Source: Prunella strophiata (lineage: Eukaryota; Chordata; Aves; Passeriformes; Prunellidae). Taken from it: a stretch of DNA of 64,000 nucleotides. The position numbers and the translations under genes were made by a program. Every line of letters starts with the position of its first letter. The first letter of the stretch is position 1. The stretch covers positions 2,480,001 to 2,544,000 of the forward strand of contig JAZBQD010000034.1 in NCBI GenBank assembly GCA_036583965.1, read 5' to 3'. The notes below the pieces were generated by a model. It saw only the letters and a list, made by a program, of their open reading frames with translations. It made no database searches and had not been told where the DNA came from. Below are positions 1 through 10,500 of the stretch, piece after piece.

Positions 1-3000
1 TATGACTGACTTACTACCCACCTGCCATGTGACACTGTTAGTTTAATTCATGATTTTGGAAAGGAGAAAGTTCAACAGGTTTAGGGATTTTCCTAGAAGA
101 AAATCTTAGTTAATTAGTAATCCTTATGTTTTACTGAATGCAAGGGAGAATAACTTAGGGACCTAGCTAAAACCTAGTGCTAACACGTGAAATGTTAAAA
201 AAGTGTGAGATTACTTTTTGTTGGCCCACTGTCCAGCAGCCAATAAAACATCCTCCTTTTCTTTTATTAGGGAGTATTTTCTTCCTGCAGAGTGGGTATG
301 CAGGAAGGTACCTTTGAAAAGCTCTCCTGGCCAGAAGGGCCAGCCACACTTGTCTCTTCTCAGCTACCACCAGCATTTGGACAAACACATCACCATAATT
401 CAACTGGGAGTAACCCCTCTCAGTCTACAGCACTTTTTTTACACATTCTGGGATGCTTTGGAAGAGCTAAAGATGAAAATAATTTTGAAAAAAAATCTCA
501 ACTCCCTCTTGAAAGCAAAGGACCAAAGTGAGTAAGGGTCTCATCTTACAAAAAGCAGGAAAGAAGTAACAGGATCCAGTACAGGACCAATTCTTTTACT
601 TATGTTTTATCATAGTAAGTGTTTTCTATCTGCACTTGAGCAGAAGATTACACAATACTGCAAAAAAAAAAAAAAAAAAAAGAGAGAAAATTTTCTTATA
701 TTTTATAAAACTTTTCAACAATCAACATTACATAAGAAAAAAAATTCTTAGGTAATGAGTTTCAAGAGTAAAATGCATTTCCATAAATTTCACTTGCGCA
801 GCATTCCTCCAAAAATGTGCAAAATAAAACTTTTGCACTTTCATAATAAAAAGGGAGAACTACTTGTTGAGGAAAAAAAAAAAAAACCAAACCCAAACTA
901 CCTGTATTCTATTACAAAATGTATCTGTGTATATTAAGAACTATAGCATATAATCCTAACTAAATTAACCCCTAAATCCAAATATTAATTCACCTGTACC
1001 TCACTTTGTCAGAGGCAGCATGGGTTTATAACACAAATGTTGCAACCTTGTTACTGCAGTGTGTTGCTACAAAAAAGAAGTATTTGTATCACTTCAAAGT
1101 TAAAGTAATCTTTAGTTTATCATCGACCAAGGTCACTTGAGGTACCAGCAAGAAAGTTTTTATTTCAGACAACCTCTGAGGCCAGCTACTGTTCAAAAAA
1201 CCTCCTAAAATTGTTTAAGTACTTGCACAAACCACTGATTTCTGAGGTTTGCTTACAGCACCCATTCCAGCAGAAGGCCATTCCCACTAGGAAGAGAAGG
1301 TTTACAGAGGCCTTTGGTTGGTGTTTGCATGGCACATGGGCTGCTGCTAGGGAAGAAAGCATCAGCAGGAGACAAATGAAAGCTGAGGCCTCAGAGCTTC
1401 ACTTAAACAGAGCCACAAAGAGTCCTCAAACAAGATGCAGGAGTTACTTTTCTTGCTTCATGAAGTTTTCAGTGGGAAAGAAACCTATGGTTCCTTTTTC
1501 CATATAAGTTTATCATCTCTGTTTTAAATCCAAGAATCACTTTTACTCCAATAACAGCTTAATACCTTAAAGGAATCTTCATATATGTTACAAGAACTCA
1601 AAATTACCTACTAAGATTGAAGCTCTGCAGCCTCCTCACCTGCAGGGTCTGAGCCCCAGCTGTGGACTCCAACAAACACCCCAGGTCAGTCCTGGAGCTG
1701 CTCCCAGTTTTGAAGGCCAGGCCACATGTGTGCACAGAAAAAGGAGTGCCTGTGTATTCCCCTTCCCCCCACACTGAGCCTTCTGTCAAGTGAATGTTGC
1801 AGGGATGGTTTGAGCTCTGAGCAGAGGACAATGTCCCCATGGCACCATCCAGCTGTCCTTACAGCTGGATTTCAGCATCCTCCAAGGCAAGGAAAGGAGA
1901 CAGAAGAGCTGCCCAATATCAAGCCCATGGGGGAGCAGCTGGGTAACCCCAATTTAAATCAGAACACAAGAACTCATGATTCAGCATTAATGCTCAAACA
2001 AACCCTTCCCACCCCCCACCAGACTGTAACTAGTTGACTGGTGAAACCTTATGTGCAAATTTGTACCTAAATATAGATGTTCTGCTAAATTTGGCAAATC
2101 TCTCCTTACCAAGGGGTTGCACTGCATATTTATGTAATTATACAGTAGTATTTCACATCTTGACTTTCTATACCTATCATTAGAAAACAGTTGCTGACAT
2201 TTATTTTAGGTCATGTACTCAATTGGGTCAAGCTGCACTAAAGGGAGACCCAAGTTCTGCAAGAACCCTTAGAAATGAGTTCACTGTGAAATGTTATTGA
2301 ATAGGATTAACCAGACTGCTTGTGGGGTTACCATCCATGCACACAGAAACACTGCTTGTTCCTGGTTACCACAGGCCAGACTTGTGAAGTTACTGAGATA
2401 CCTACCATGATTTTCTGGAAGTTAGATGCCTAATCAGACTGGGAATAAATGAACACCCTACTAATCAGCCCTCTGCATCCTGAAGAGTCACCTCAATACT
2501 TTTGGAAACCTGAACATGTTATCCCTTGATGTTTTCTGATCAGTGAATAATTCCTGGAAGAAAATTTCACCCTTTTTTCCCATCTCCTAACTCCTCAACT
2601 TTGGAAGAGCTTGACAAAAGAAAAACATCAACTGCTAAACTGAAACCTACATTTTTCAGAAAAAAGGCTTTGATGCTTAATACTATCTACCTGAATTTGC
2701 AACCACTTTTTGAATTTCTATTCCTTATGGCAAAGAAAATGCTGCTATTTACATTGTTTCTAATACAATGAAATGAAATGCATTACCTCAGAAGTCAAAA
2801 GCTGCATTGTGCACACCACCTACAAAGCAGATCCATGTTAGGAAGGTTCAACAATGCAGCAATGACTTTAAAAGACAACACTGCTAATCTGAAACAAACT
2901 AGGTATTTACTCTGAATTTTAAACCCAGTTTAAAAATTAAGAGACATCAGACTGCAGGGAGGGGGAGCCCCAGACAAAATCTGCAGGTACTGAACTGCTC

Positions 3001-6000
3001 TGGAGTGCATGCCATTCAACTACTCATCCTACTCCTTGTAGGAGGTATGTTATGTCTGATTTTTAATTATGCTTTATGTAAATATCCCCAGAGGCTTATG
3101 CAATAGGTACAGGCTTAAGTAAGGCGAGCTGGTGGAGGCAGCTCAGGAGAGGGAAGCCGAGAGCTGAGCTGACTCCATAGCCAAGGGCTGGGTGAGCTCC
3201 AGCTGTCATTGAAGGCCTGCAAAGCCCTGAATTACAGAATAGGGGAGATTTGCTACATTTGTACACTCACTGCCAAAAGCCACTCACTGAACCAAGCTCC
3301 CAGATCCCCTGGTACTTCTGCTGCTTGATTTACAACAGCTCAGCAAACTGTCCCCGAGCACTAACACAGCCACATTTATCACCTGCTTCACCTCCTGCTG
3401 CCACACTGTGCTGCTGGGAGGGTTTTGGATGAGGAGCTGCACTTCCTGAGGCCACCAAAGACCCCATGGACATGCAGTAATCAGCACTGCCCTCCCAGCA
3501 CACCTTCACCTTGACCTACAGCCCTCCCAGCCAGGATGGAGGAGGCTGCTTAATGCTTGTGCCTTTGGCACCACTCTAAGTGCCTGCAGAATTCACAAGG
3601 AGTGGTAATAATACACTTTAAAAAAGTCACACCAAAAATCTCACTCTAAACAAGTTGCAGGCTGTGTTCACACCCTGATCAAGCTCAGAAGGCAACTAAG
3701 CAACTATTTGCACTGAGGTCAAAACCACCTCATTTCTCAGGCTGCAGCCAGTGGTGGAAGTTTCTCTGAGCACCCAGGAGATCCACAGCAGGCAGTTTTA
3801 CACAGGAGCAGCACAAACCTCCTGGCCTCGTCCCTCCGTGCCCAAAGACGTGCTGCAGCTTGCAATTGTTTCTATTTGCATGGGATAATTTTAACTGGTA
3901 ATTCTAGAAAATATTCTGCACAGCTGCATTCAAATTTCACCTTGTGGACCTAATACAACTCATCTGTACAGGATCCACTTCAGTCCTTGGTTTCCCAACC
4001 AAGAGCCTGGTCACTACCATGGGCACTGAGCTAGGAAACAGAAAGCTTTGACTTTCTCCCAGTTCTGCAAGCCAGGATAAATGGGGCACACCCTCTTCAC
4101 CTGCAAAATGGGGACACTACTCTCCTCTGTGAAGTACTTGGAGATTTGATCTAAGAAATGCAATGTAATTTCAAAAAGGTTAGGTTAAAATATATTGCTC
4201 TTTTCATTCTCTAGATAAATGCTTCATTATATTTCTTGTCCTGCACTTCCTGATGATCTTCTTTTTAACTAATTTGCCATTTTGACCAGTCCAATTATTT
4301 CAGCACATTAAACTCAGACTAATACATGGATACAAAACCTAAATACCATTGCAGACACATAGCAGAGCCTACAGAATACTGTACCATTATTTTTATGGCT
4401 TCAAAAGTAGAAAGAAGAGAACAGATCAAGGCAGCATGGCAGAAATTCACTTTTTTTTTTTTGTTTCATTTTGAATTCTCCCTTTTAGTTCTCACTAATT
4501 CCACCCACTGGTAATAGCTGAAGGCATACTCCCAAATCAGTGACTCATGGCACAAGACCACAGTCCAAACAGTGCCTGACTGGCTTCTCAAAGCAGTGCT
4601 GTTCAACAATTGCACTGCTCCATCCCTGCACCTTAACTGCCTTTGCTCAAAAAAGAAAACAAAACAAAGAGAGACACCCACCACTGACAACAGGTGCTTC
4701 CTTAGCTCTCAGGAAAAAAAAAAACCTGAAGAAAAAAAAAATCCCCCCTTGGTGCTCCCAGCCTAGGCACATTCTTCCCACCCATGCTTCTTCCCAGGTA
4801 ACTCTTCACAACCAGAAACACAAGACAGAAGAACTCCCCAGGCAGTTTCAGCTTTGAGATTAGCCCACCTCCCTTCTGTGTGTGCTGGAAAACTTCAAAT
4901 ATTTCAATTCCAATTAATTTCTCCTATTCTGTATTTTATATAATGAACTTTTCCCCAGGTTTTTCAAACTAATCATTTAATAGCTGTTTGGGAACCTTTA
5001 TTTTTTTGACCTCAATGGCAACCTCCCAGACACATTATTTATAATAGGCTGTCTTTCTTAATACTTGCTATTAGTCAAAAGAGTGCTTAGTAAACATCCT
5101 AGTTATCCAATCTTCACATCCCTTAAATAATGGGGTGGGTTCCAAAGGGATAAGCTTTCAAAGTAGGACTCTGCTCACCTTGTAAAGAGCCACAAACACC
5201 CTGATATAGCCCACTTCCCATCATTTTCCAGGTTCTGTAGCTACTGCTTTGTATCTTCAAAGATACATTAAAATGTGACAGGAAAGACCTCCTAGAGAGC
5301 AGACACTCACTGATTACTTGTGTGCTACTCTATCTATGGTAGGAATTCCAGCTCCCCCAAACAGGTATGTCCTGGAACACCCTAATTCCATATGGGACTG
5401 AACACGGATGTCCAGGACATCAATCACACAAGGAATGTTCACATACAAGTGCTCATCTGCCTGACCATGAGATTTTGAGTTTAGTTAAACTGTCCTGCTG
5501 TTAGCACCATCTTCTAATGTAGCTTAGGTGGTCATGAGCAAAACCCAAATGTGGAATCTGCAGCAGCTTAATCACTTTTTTTTATTCAGATAAGACCTGG
5601 CTCAGGTTTCAGGAGGGCTGGACAAAAGATGGTCATCAATAGAAGGCAAAAAATTTAGCCACAGGAGGATGAGTGCAGGCTCCTCTCCTTTCATCTCTCC
5701 AGAAGGAGCAAGGACACATCCTAAGTACATCTGTTTGGCCTCCAGATTAAAAATGGTATGCATCACCTTGGCTATTTTCTTCCTCCTGCAAAAAGCCTGC
5801 AAGCAGTAAGCAGCCACTTTCTCCTGCTTTCCACTAAAGCTATGTAAGGGCTGTGATCCAGCTGGGATCCCATCTTTTGCTAAGAGACTACTAAGGAATG
5901 AAGATTCACCCTTTGGTGCAGCAATGACAGATAAAAGCCCTCGTTTACCTTCTCTCCCTAGGCTACATAAAGCAGCATTAAATGCCAGTTTACAGGTCCA

Positions 6001-6600
6001 ACAACGCTCCATTTGGGTGGGGATAAGGCCCCCGTCCCTCCTCCACACCCTCCCTTTAAACCTCTCTGCAGGTTTGGAAGATCAAAGGAAGACACCTCGA
6101 CTACCCTCTTCCATTTTGTTGGGTAAGAAATATTTCTACTTGCATAAAAGCGTGTGTGTGTAGCTGTATCTACGGGAATTTCTCCGTGTGTGGGAACCCC
6201 GAGTCCAGGGCAGCAATAGTGGGGCTGACGGCTTCACTTTGTTCTCCGTCGGCTGCAGGATCTCGCCTCCCCCTCCAAACCTGCTCCCAGGTGGAAGCGG
6301 CTCCTCGAGGTCAGGACACATCCTCGCCCCGCTCCGCGGCGCGCACAGGGCCCGGCCGCCCCCGGCCCTTCCCCGGGGCCGCCGGGAGGCGCGGCGGGGC
6401 GAGACCCCCGCGCTCGCTGCCTCCTCCCCGGCCCCGGGCCGCGCTGCCGTGCGGGGCCGCCGGGACCCGCCCATGGCGGCGGGAGGCCCGGGACGAGCGG
6501 GTGCGGTGCGGCCGGCGCGGCGAGCGGGAGGGCGGGCGGGCCCCGGCCGGGCCTGTCAGGAAGCGGCGGAGGGGAAGGAGGGCGGGCCAGGATCGCTCAC
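1..6600 (-). other. ANKHD1: ANKHD1 intron 1 (5' portion)
   Basis: This stretch lies downstream of the ANKHD1 exon 1 donor on the minus strand, so it is the beginning of intron 1; exon 2 is outside the window. I looked for the acidic continuation that follows exon 1 in vertebrate ANKHD1 and did not find it. The sequence is AT-rich with A/T homopolymers (for example A-runs at 662-681 and near 4710-4740) and scattered short ORFs that resemble nothing I recognise. An AATAAA on the minus strand at 5581-5586 is the only poly(A)-type signal I noted close to the genes upstream. Confidence 0.75.
662..681. repeat. Poly(A) homopolymer run
   Basis: An uninterrupted run of about 20 adenines within ANKHD1 intron 1, followed by AG-rich sequence. 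It could be the tail of an old retrocopy, but I recognise no element body next to it. Confidence 0.6.
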
Positions 6601-6879
6601 CTCGGACACCTCGTCCTCGTCGCTGCCGGAGCCGCCGCCGCCCCCGCTCCGCAGCACAGCGGCCGCCAGCTTGAAGTCGAGGGCGGCCTCACCGGCCGCG
6701 GGCGCGCCGGGGCCTCCCGGCCCGCCGGGCCCGGCCTCCCCGAAGAGGCGCACGGCCCGCAGGCCCAGCGGGGAGGGCCCGGCCGCGGCGGGCGGCTCGG
6801 CAGCGGCGGGCGGCGCGCGGGGCGCGACCGAGTCGATCTCCTCGTCGGCGGCAGCGGCGGCGGTGCCGTCCGTGAGCAT
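6601..6879 (-). CDS. ANKHD1: ANKHD1 coding exon 1 (ankyrin repeat and KH domain protein 1, N-terminus)
   Basis: Read on the minus strand from the ATG at 6879, this encodes 93 residues beginning MLTDG. They include the stretches SVAPR, VRLFGEAGP, ALDFKLAAAVLR and GSDEDEVSE, which match the N-terminus of vertebrate ANKHD1. The exon ends in phase 0 at a GAG codon followed by a GTGAGC donor (6600-6595). The N-terminus is low-complexity (Ala/Pro/Gly) and acidic at the end; the ankyrin repeats and KH domain are encoded by later exons outside the window. ANKHD1 is a large scaffold protein, the vertebrate relative of Drosophila Mask, linked to growth signalling (family knowledge). The exon sits in a CpG island and transcribes away from SLC4A9, which lies upstream on the same strand. 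Confidence 0.93.
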
Positions 6880-6999
6880 CGCGCTGGTCCGGGCCCGGCC
6901 GTCTCCGTCCCCTCACGGCACCGCGGCAGCGCCACTAACTTCTCACACCCTACCCGGCCGCGGCCGCCGCGCCGCCCCCCCGCCGCTCCGCGCACGCCT

Positions 7000-7550
7000 A
7001 TTGGGCGCGCTCGGCCGAGGGCGGCGCGCTATTGGCCGCGGCGCCCGCCACTCAAGGGCGCGTCACGCGCTCCCAGCATGCTGCCCTGAGAGCGCACGCC
7101 GAGGCGGTAAGAGCGCGCCGCCCCGCCCCGCTCGCCCGGCCTCGCTTCCTGAACTTTCCGGGCTGTGATTGGTTCTCCGGGACATCAATCATGTGCCTTG
7201 GCGGAGCTACGAGCGCCGATGGGGCGAGAGAGCTGTCGATCAAAGCGCATCCAGGAATCACGGTTTTGATTGGTCGAAAGGTACATCGCTCACAACGCAC
7301 GGCGTCTGGCGTCTTCCGATTGGCTCCTGCATTCCCTGGGCCCGCCTCTCCTTCGAACCCATCTGAAGGACTCCGTCAGCGCGAGACACCGTCACACGCC
7401 CGCCTGTCCCGAGCGGTGATTGGGTCACGGAGCTGCCAATCAAAGCGAAAAGCACGCCTCCTCCATAGCCCCGCCTCCTCCCGGGTGCGGGCCGCCATTG
7501 GCTGGGCGCCCTGGCTCTCCTCTCCGGCGGCCACGCCCACCGTGACGTCA
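7000..7550 (-). promoter_or_regulatory. ANKHD1: ANKHD1 promoter: cluster of eight CCAAT boxes plus a CRE
   Basis: CCAAT pentamers occur on the minus strand (seen as ATTGG on the plus strand) at 7000-7004, 7031-7035, 7168-7172, 7269-7273, 7319-7323, 7419-7423 and 7497-7501. One occurs in the opposite sense at 7436-7440. Seven of the eight face the direction of ANKHD1 transcription. The pair at 7419 and 7436 forms an inverted repeat, GATTGG and CCAATC separated by 12 bp. A full TGACGTCA CRE is at 7543-7550. Such sites are classically bound by NF-Y and CREB/ATF (established knowledge); binding here is inferred. Confidence 0.7.
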
Positions 7551-7572
7551 CCGCGCGGCCGCGTGTCCGGGC

Positions 7573-10500
7573 CTAGTTCACGGACAGGTTGATGCGCGGG
7601 CCCGGCCGCCGCTGCATCGGCTCCGCCTGCGGGGAACGGAGCCCGTGAGGGCCGCACCGCGCCCACCCCGCCCGCCCCCGCCGACAGCGGCCCGGCCCCA
7701 GCACAGCACCGACCTCCTCGGCTGTGCTGCCCTGCTCCGGCCGCTCCCGGGGCCGTGTCCTGGGCAGGGGCCCGTCCAGCCAGCTCAGGTCGTGCCGGGA
7801 GAAGATGCGCTCCAGCCCCTTCCGGATCCCCACCAGCGCCAGCAGCTGCGGCCGGGCCAGGCACGGTCAGCAGCGCCGGGGGGACAGCCAGCATCTCTCT
7901 GTCACATGCCTCTGTCACCCCCGGAGGTGGCCTGTCAGCCCTCCCGGCCCTAGGGGACCGTTCTTGCCCAACAGTGTCACTCAGCCTCTGGTGGCAGCCC
8001 CAGACCAGGGGCTGAAGGCTGGTGGCAAAGCACCCCCTGCACCACCCGCTGTGTCCCCCCCAAGGACCCTGCTGGGCCGGGGTGGGCAGCACCCAGCCCA
8101 GCTCCAAAGCAGTGCCGTGGACTCGAGGGGTGTCATACCATCACCGGGAAAATAATAGCGGCCACGGTGGACTTGAGAAGCCAGAGCAGAGCCAGGCAGA
8201 GCAGCTGGATGATGGTGAAGAGGTGCACCCGACGCAGGGGCACGTGGCGGAGGTAGGCGAGGTCTGGCTGGTGCTTGGCTGGCATCAGGAGCAGCCGCAC
8301 ACGGTCCGTGAGCTGCAGGGAGGATGGCAGGTGGGTCACACCTCTCTCAGCCACCTCCCTGTTGAGAGCAGGGCTGGCAGGATGGGGTTTCACCATCATT
8401 TCTGCACTTCAGCCCTCCTGCCCTCTGTGCTGACCCCCAGCTGATGCCTGGGCTGTTTGTCTGCAAGAGCAGGTCCTGGTGCCACTGTCACCACAGGCCA
8501 GGGGAGAGCTTTCCAGACAGACCTCTAGCTGTCCTTACAGGGTTAATTGAGAGATGACACCCCTTGATCCCCCTCACTTCACAGGAAACTGCTGCAGCCT
8601 CCTCCAGAGCACAACTCTGGGTTTCCCAAGCAGAGGGAGGGTGGGAGTTTCCCAGCCTGTCATCTAGAGCAGGATAATTGCAAGGAAACTGTACTATTTA
8701 GAGGAAAAAGTGGTGTAGATAATTCTGGAATAGGGATTTTTTCCCCCTCCGTTGGTTTCTCAGGAGAAGAAGGGAACTGGCACATGAGCAGCAGTACCAG
8801 AACTAAAGGATTGTCATGTCCCAGCTCTGCCTGCAGCTCCCAGGTGACAAGTCCCTGTGGCTTTGGGAGCAGGTCTGTGTTATCCACTGGTCCCACTTCT
8901 CCCACACCACCTGACCCAGCAGTGCACAAGTCTCTCCTGCTCCTCAGCATCCCAGAGCCCTCCTTTTCCCTTTCCAGAGGTCCCTCTCTGCCTCCTTGTC
9001 CTGGGCCTGGTGGGAGACAGCTCTGTGCCAGGCTGCACACCACAGAGAGCTGAACTCCAGGTTCTGCTGTGCAGTTGCTGAGCAAAGCCCCTCCTGCCCA
9101 CCTCCCCCTCCCAGTGCAGCCCTCCCTCCCTCCTCACCTGGATGCTGTTCAGTGCTGTCACCCCCATGTGCAGGAACACCCCATAGAGCACTGGCATCGG
9201 GATGTGCTGCAAGGCAGGGGGTGGAGCATCAGCAGGGCTGGTCCCTGAGGGGGTCACACCTCCCTGGGGGTCCCTGCCTGCTCAGTGCCCTCTCATGTGA
9301 AAGCCTGCATGTGTGTCCACAGCCTGTGCCTCCTTTGTTCCCAGCAGTCCAGCCTGGCCTTATTGTACTGCTTGAGGTCCCTTTGGATGGCACCCCATCC
9401 CCCAGGTGTGTCACTGCACCTCAGCTTGGTGCCATCTGCAAATGTGCTCCATCCTGCTATCTGTGTCTTTGATGAAGATATTTAACAGTATTTGTCCAGT
9501 AGGAACACTTGGAAGACACAACTTGTTACTCATTTCCATTTGGACCCTGGGCTGCTGACTGTAAATCCCTGGACATGACCATCCAGCCAGTTCCTGATCC
9601 ATCTAACAGTTCTTCCATCAAATCCAGTTTGGAGTAAGGATGCTGGAAGGGCCCCATATCAAAGGCTGTATGAGACCAGCCTCAGAGATGAACAAAGAGG
9701 TGGAGGAAAGGAGACCTCCTGTCTGCCCACAGGTAGTGCAGGGCCACTGGAGGGGTTTTTCCCAGCATGGCAGTGGCAGCAGGTGAAAGCCAGCAGCAGC
9801 CAGGTCATCCATGTGGCAGTGTGTAGAGGTACTGGTGGGGTGTGTTTGGGGAGCACAAGGACCCCAGTACACATGGGGAGGATGGACAGGTGACAGTGCC
9901 TTGTGTGCCAGCCCTCCTGTGGCACTGGACACAAACCCCTGGTGCAGTCCATACCCACACAGGGCACAGCTCCCTGCCTGCCACACAGGCTTCCTGTGCT
10001 GCTTCAAGGGTGAGGAACCTCCAGCCTTGCAGGGTATGGCCACCCCTTCCTAGGAAAAGAGGCCACCCCAGCCAGGCTTCCTACCTTGAGCACAGGGGCC
10101 ATGAAGACAGAGACTCCCATCAGGATGAAGACAGCCAGGCCTGTCAGCCTCTGCTCCCTGTGGTGGCAGCACAGGTGTCACAGGTGCCCAGGGTCCCTTG
10201 GGAGCCCAGCCCCCTACCTGCCCTCCTGGCCCCAGGGTCTCTGCTCTTTGCAGTTTTGATGGCCACAGGGAAAGGGACCCCAAAAGGGACCCCAGGGGAA
10301 AGGAAAGCTCAGGGGAGATCCCCAAAGCCAGGCCAGATGGACAGTGTGGGCATGTCCCTGTCCCCTGGCTCCACAGCCATGGGCAAGGGGGTTCCCCAAG
10401 GCAGGGCCCAGGCTTGTGGTTTACCTGATGCCCAGGAACTCGGGGTGCTCGCCAGGGGCTGAGGTTGCACTCTCCTTCCTCAGGCTGTCCATGTGTGCCA

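Larger units (their letters stand above)
6290..7570. promoter_or_regulatory. ANKHD1: CpG island covering ANKHD1 exon 1 and promoter
   Basis: Dense GC and CpG content starts abruptly around 6290 and continues to the SLC4A9 stop codon at 7573 and into its last exons. It surrounds ANKHD1 exon 1, as expected of a housekeeping promoter. No TATA box is evident. Long plus-strand ORFs across it come from stop-poor GC sequence and are not genes. Confidence 0.85.

Noticed and set aside
5602..6048. 148-codon minus-strand ORF ending 16 bp before an AATAAA
   Set aside because: Considered as an alternative last exon of ANKHD1 or SLC4A9. The nearest acceptor (CTGCAG at about 6067) does not give the ORF frame from ANKHD1 exon 1, and the peptide resembles nothing known.
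6188..7168. 326-codon plus-strand ORF over the ANKHD1 CpG island
   Set aside because: It is antisense to ANKHD1 exon 1, and its composition is what stop-poor GC-rich DNA gives by chance.
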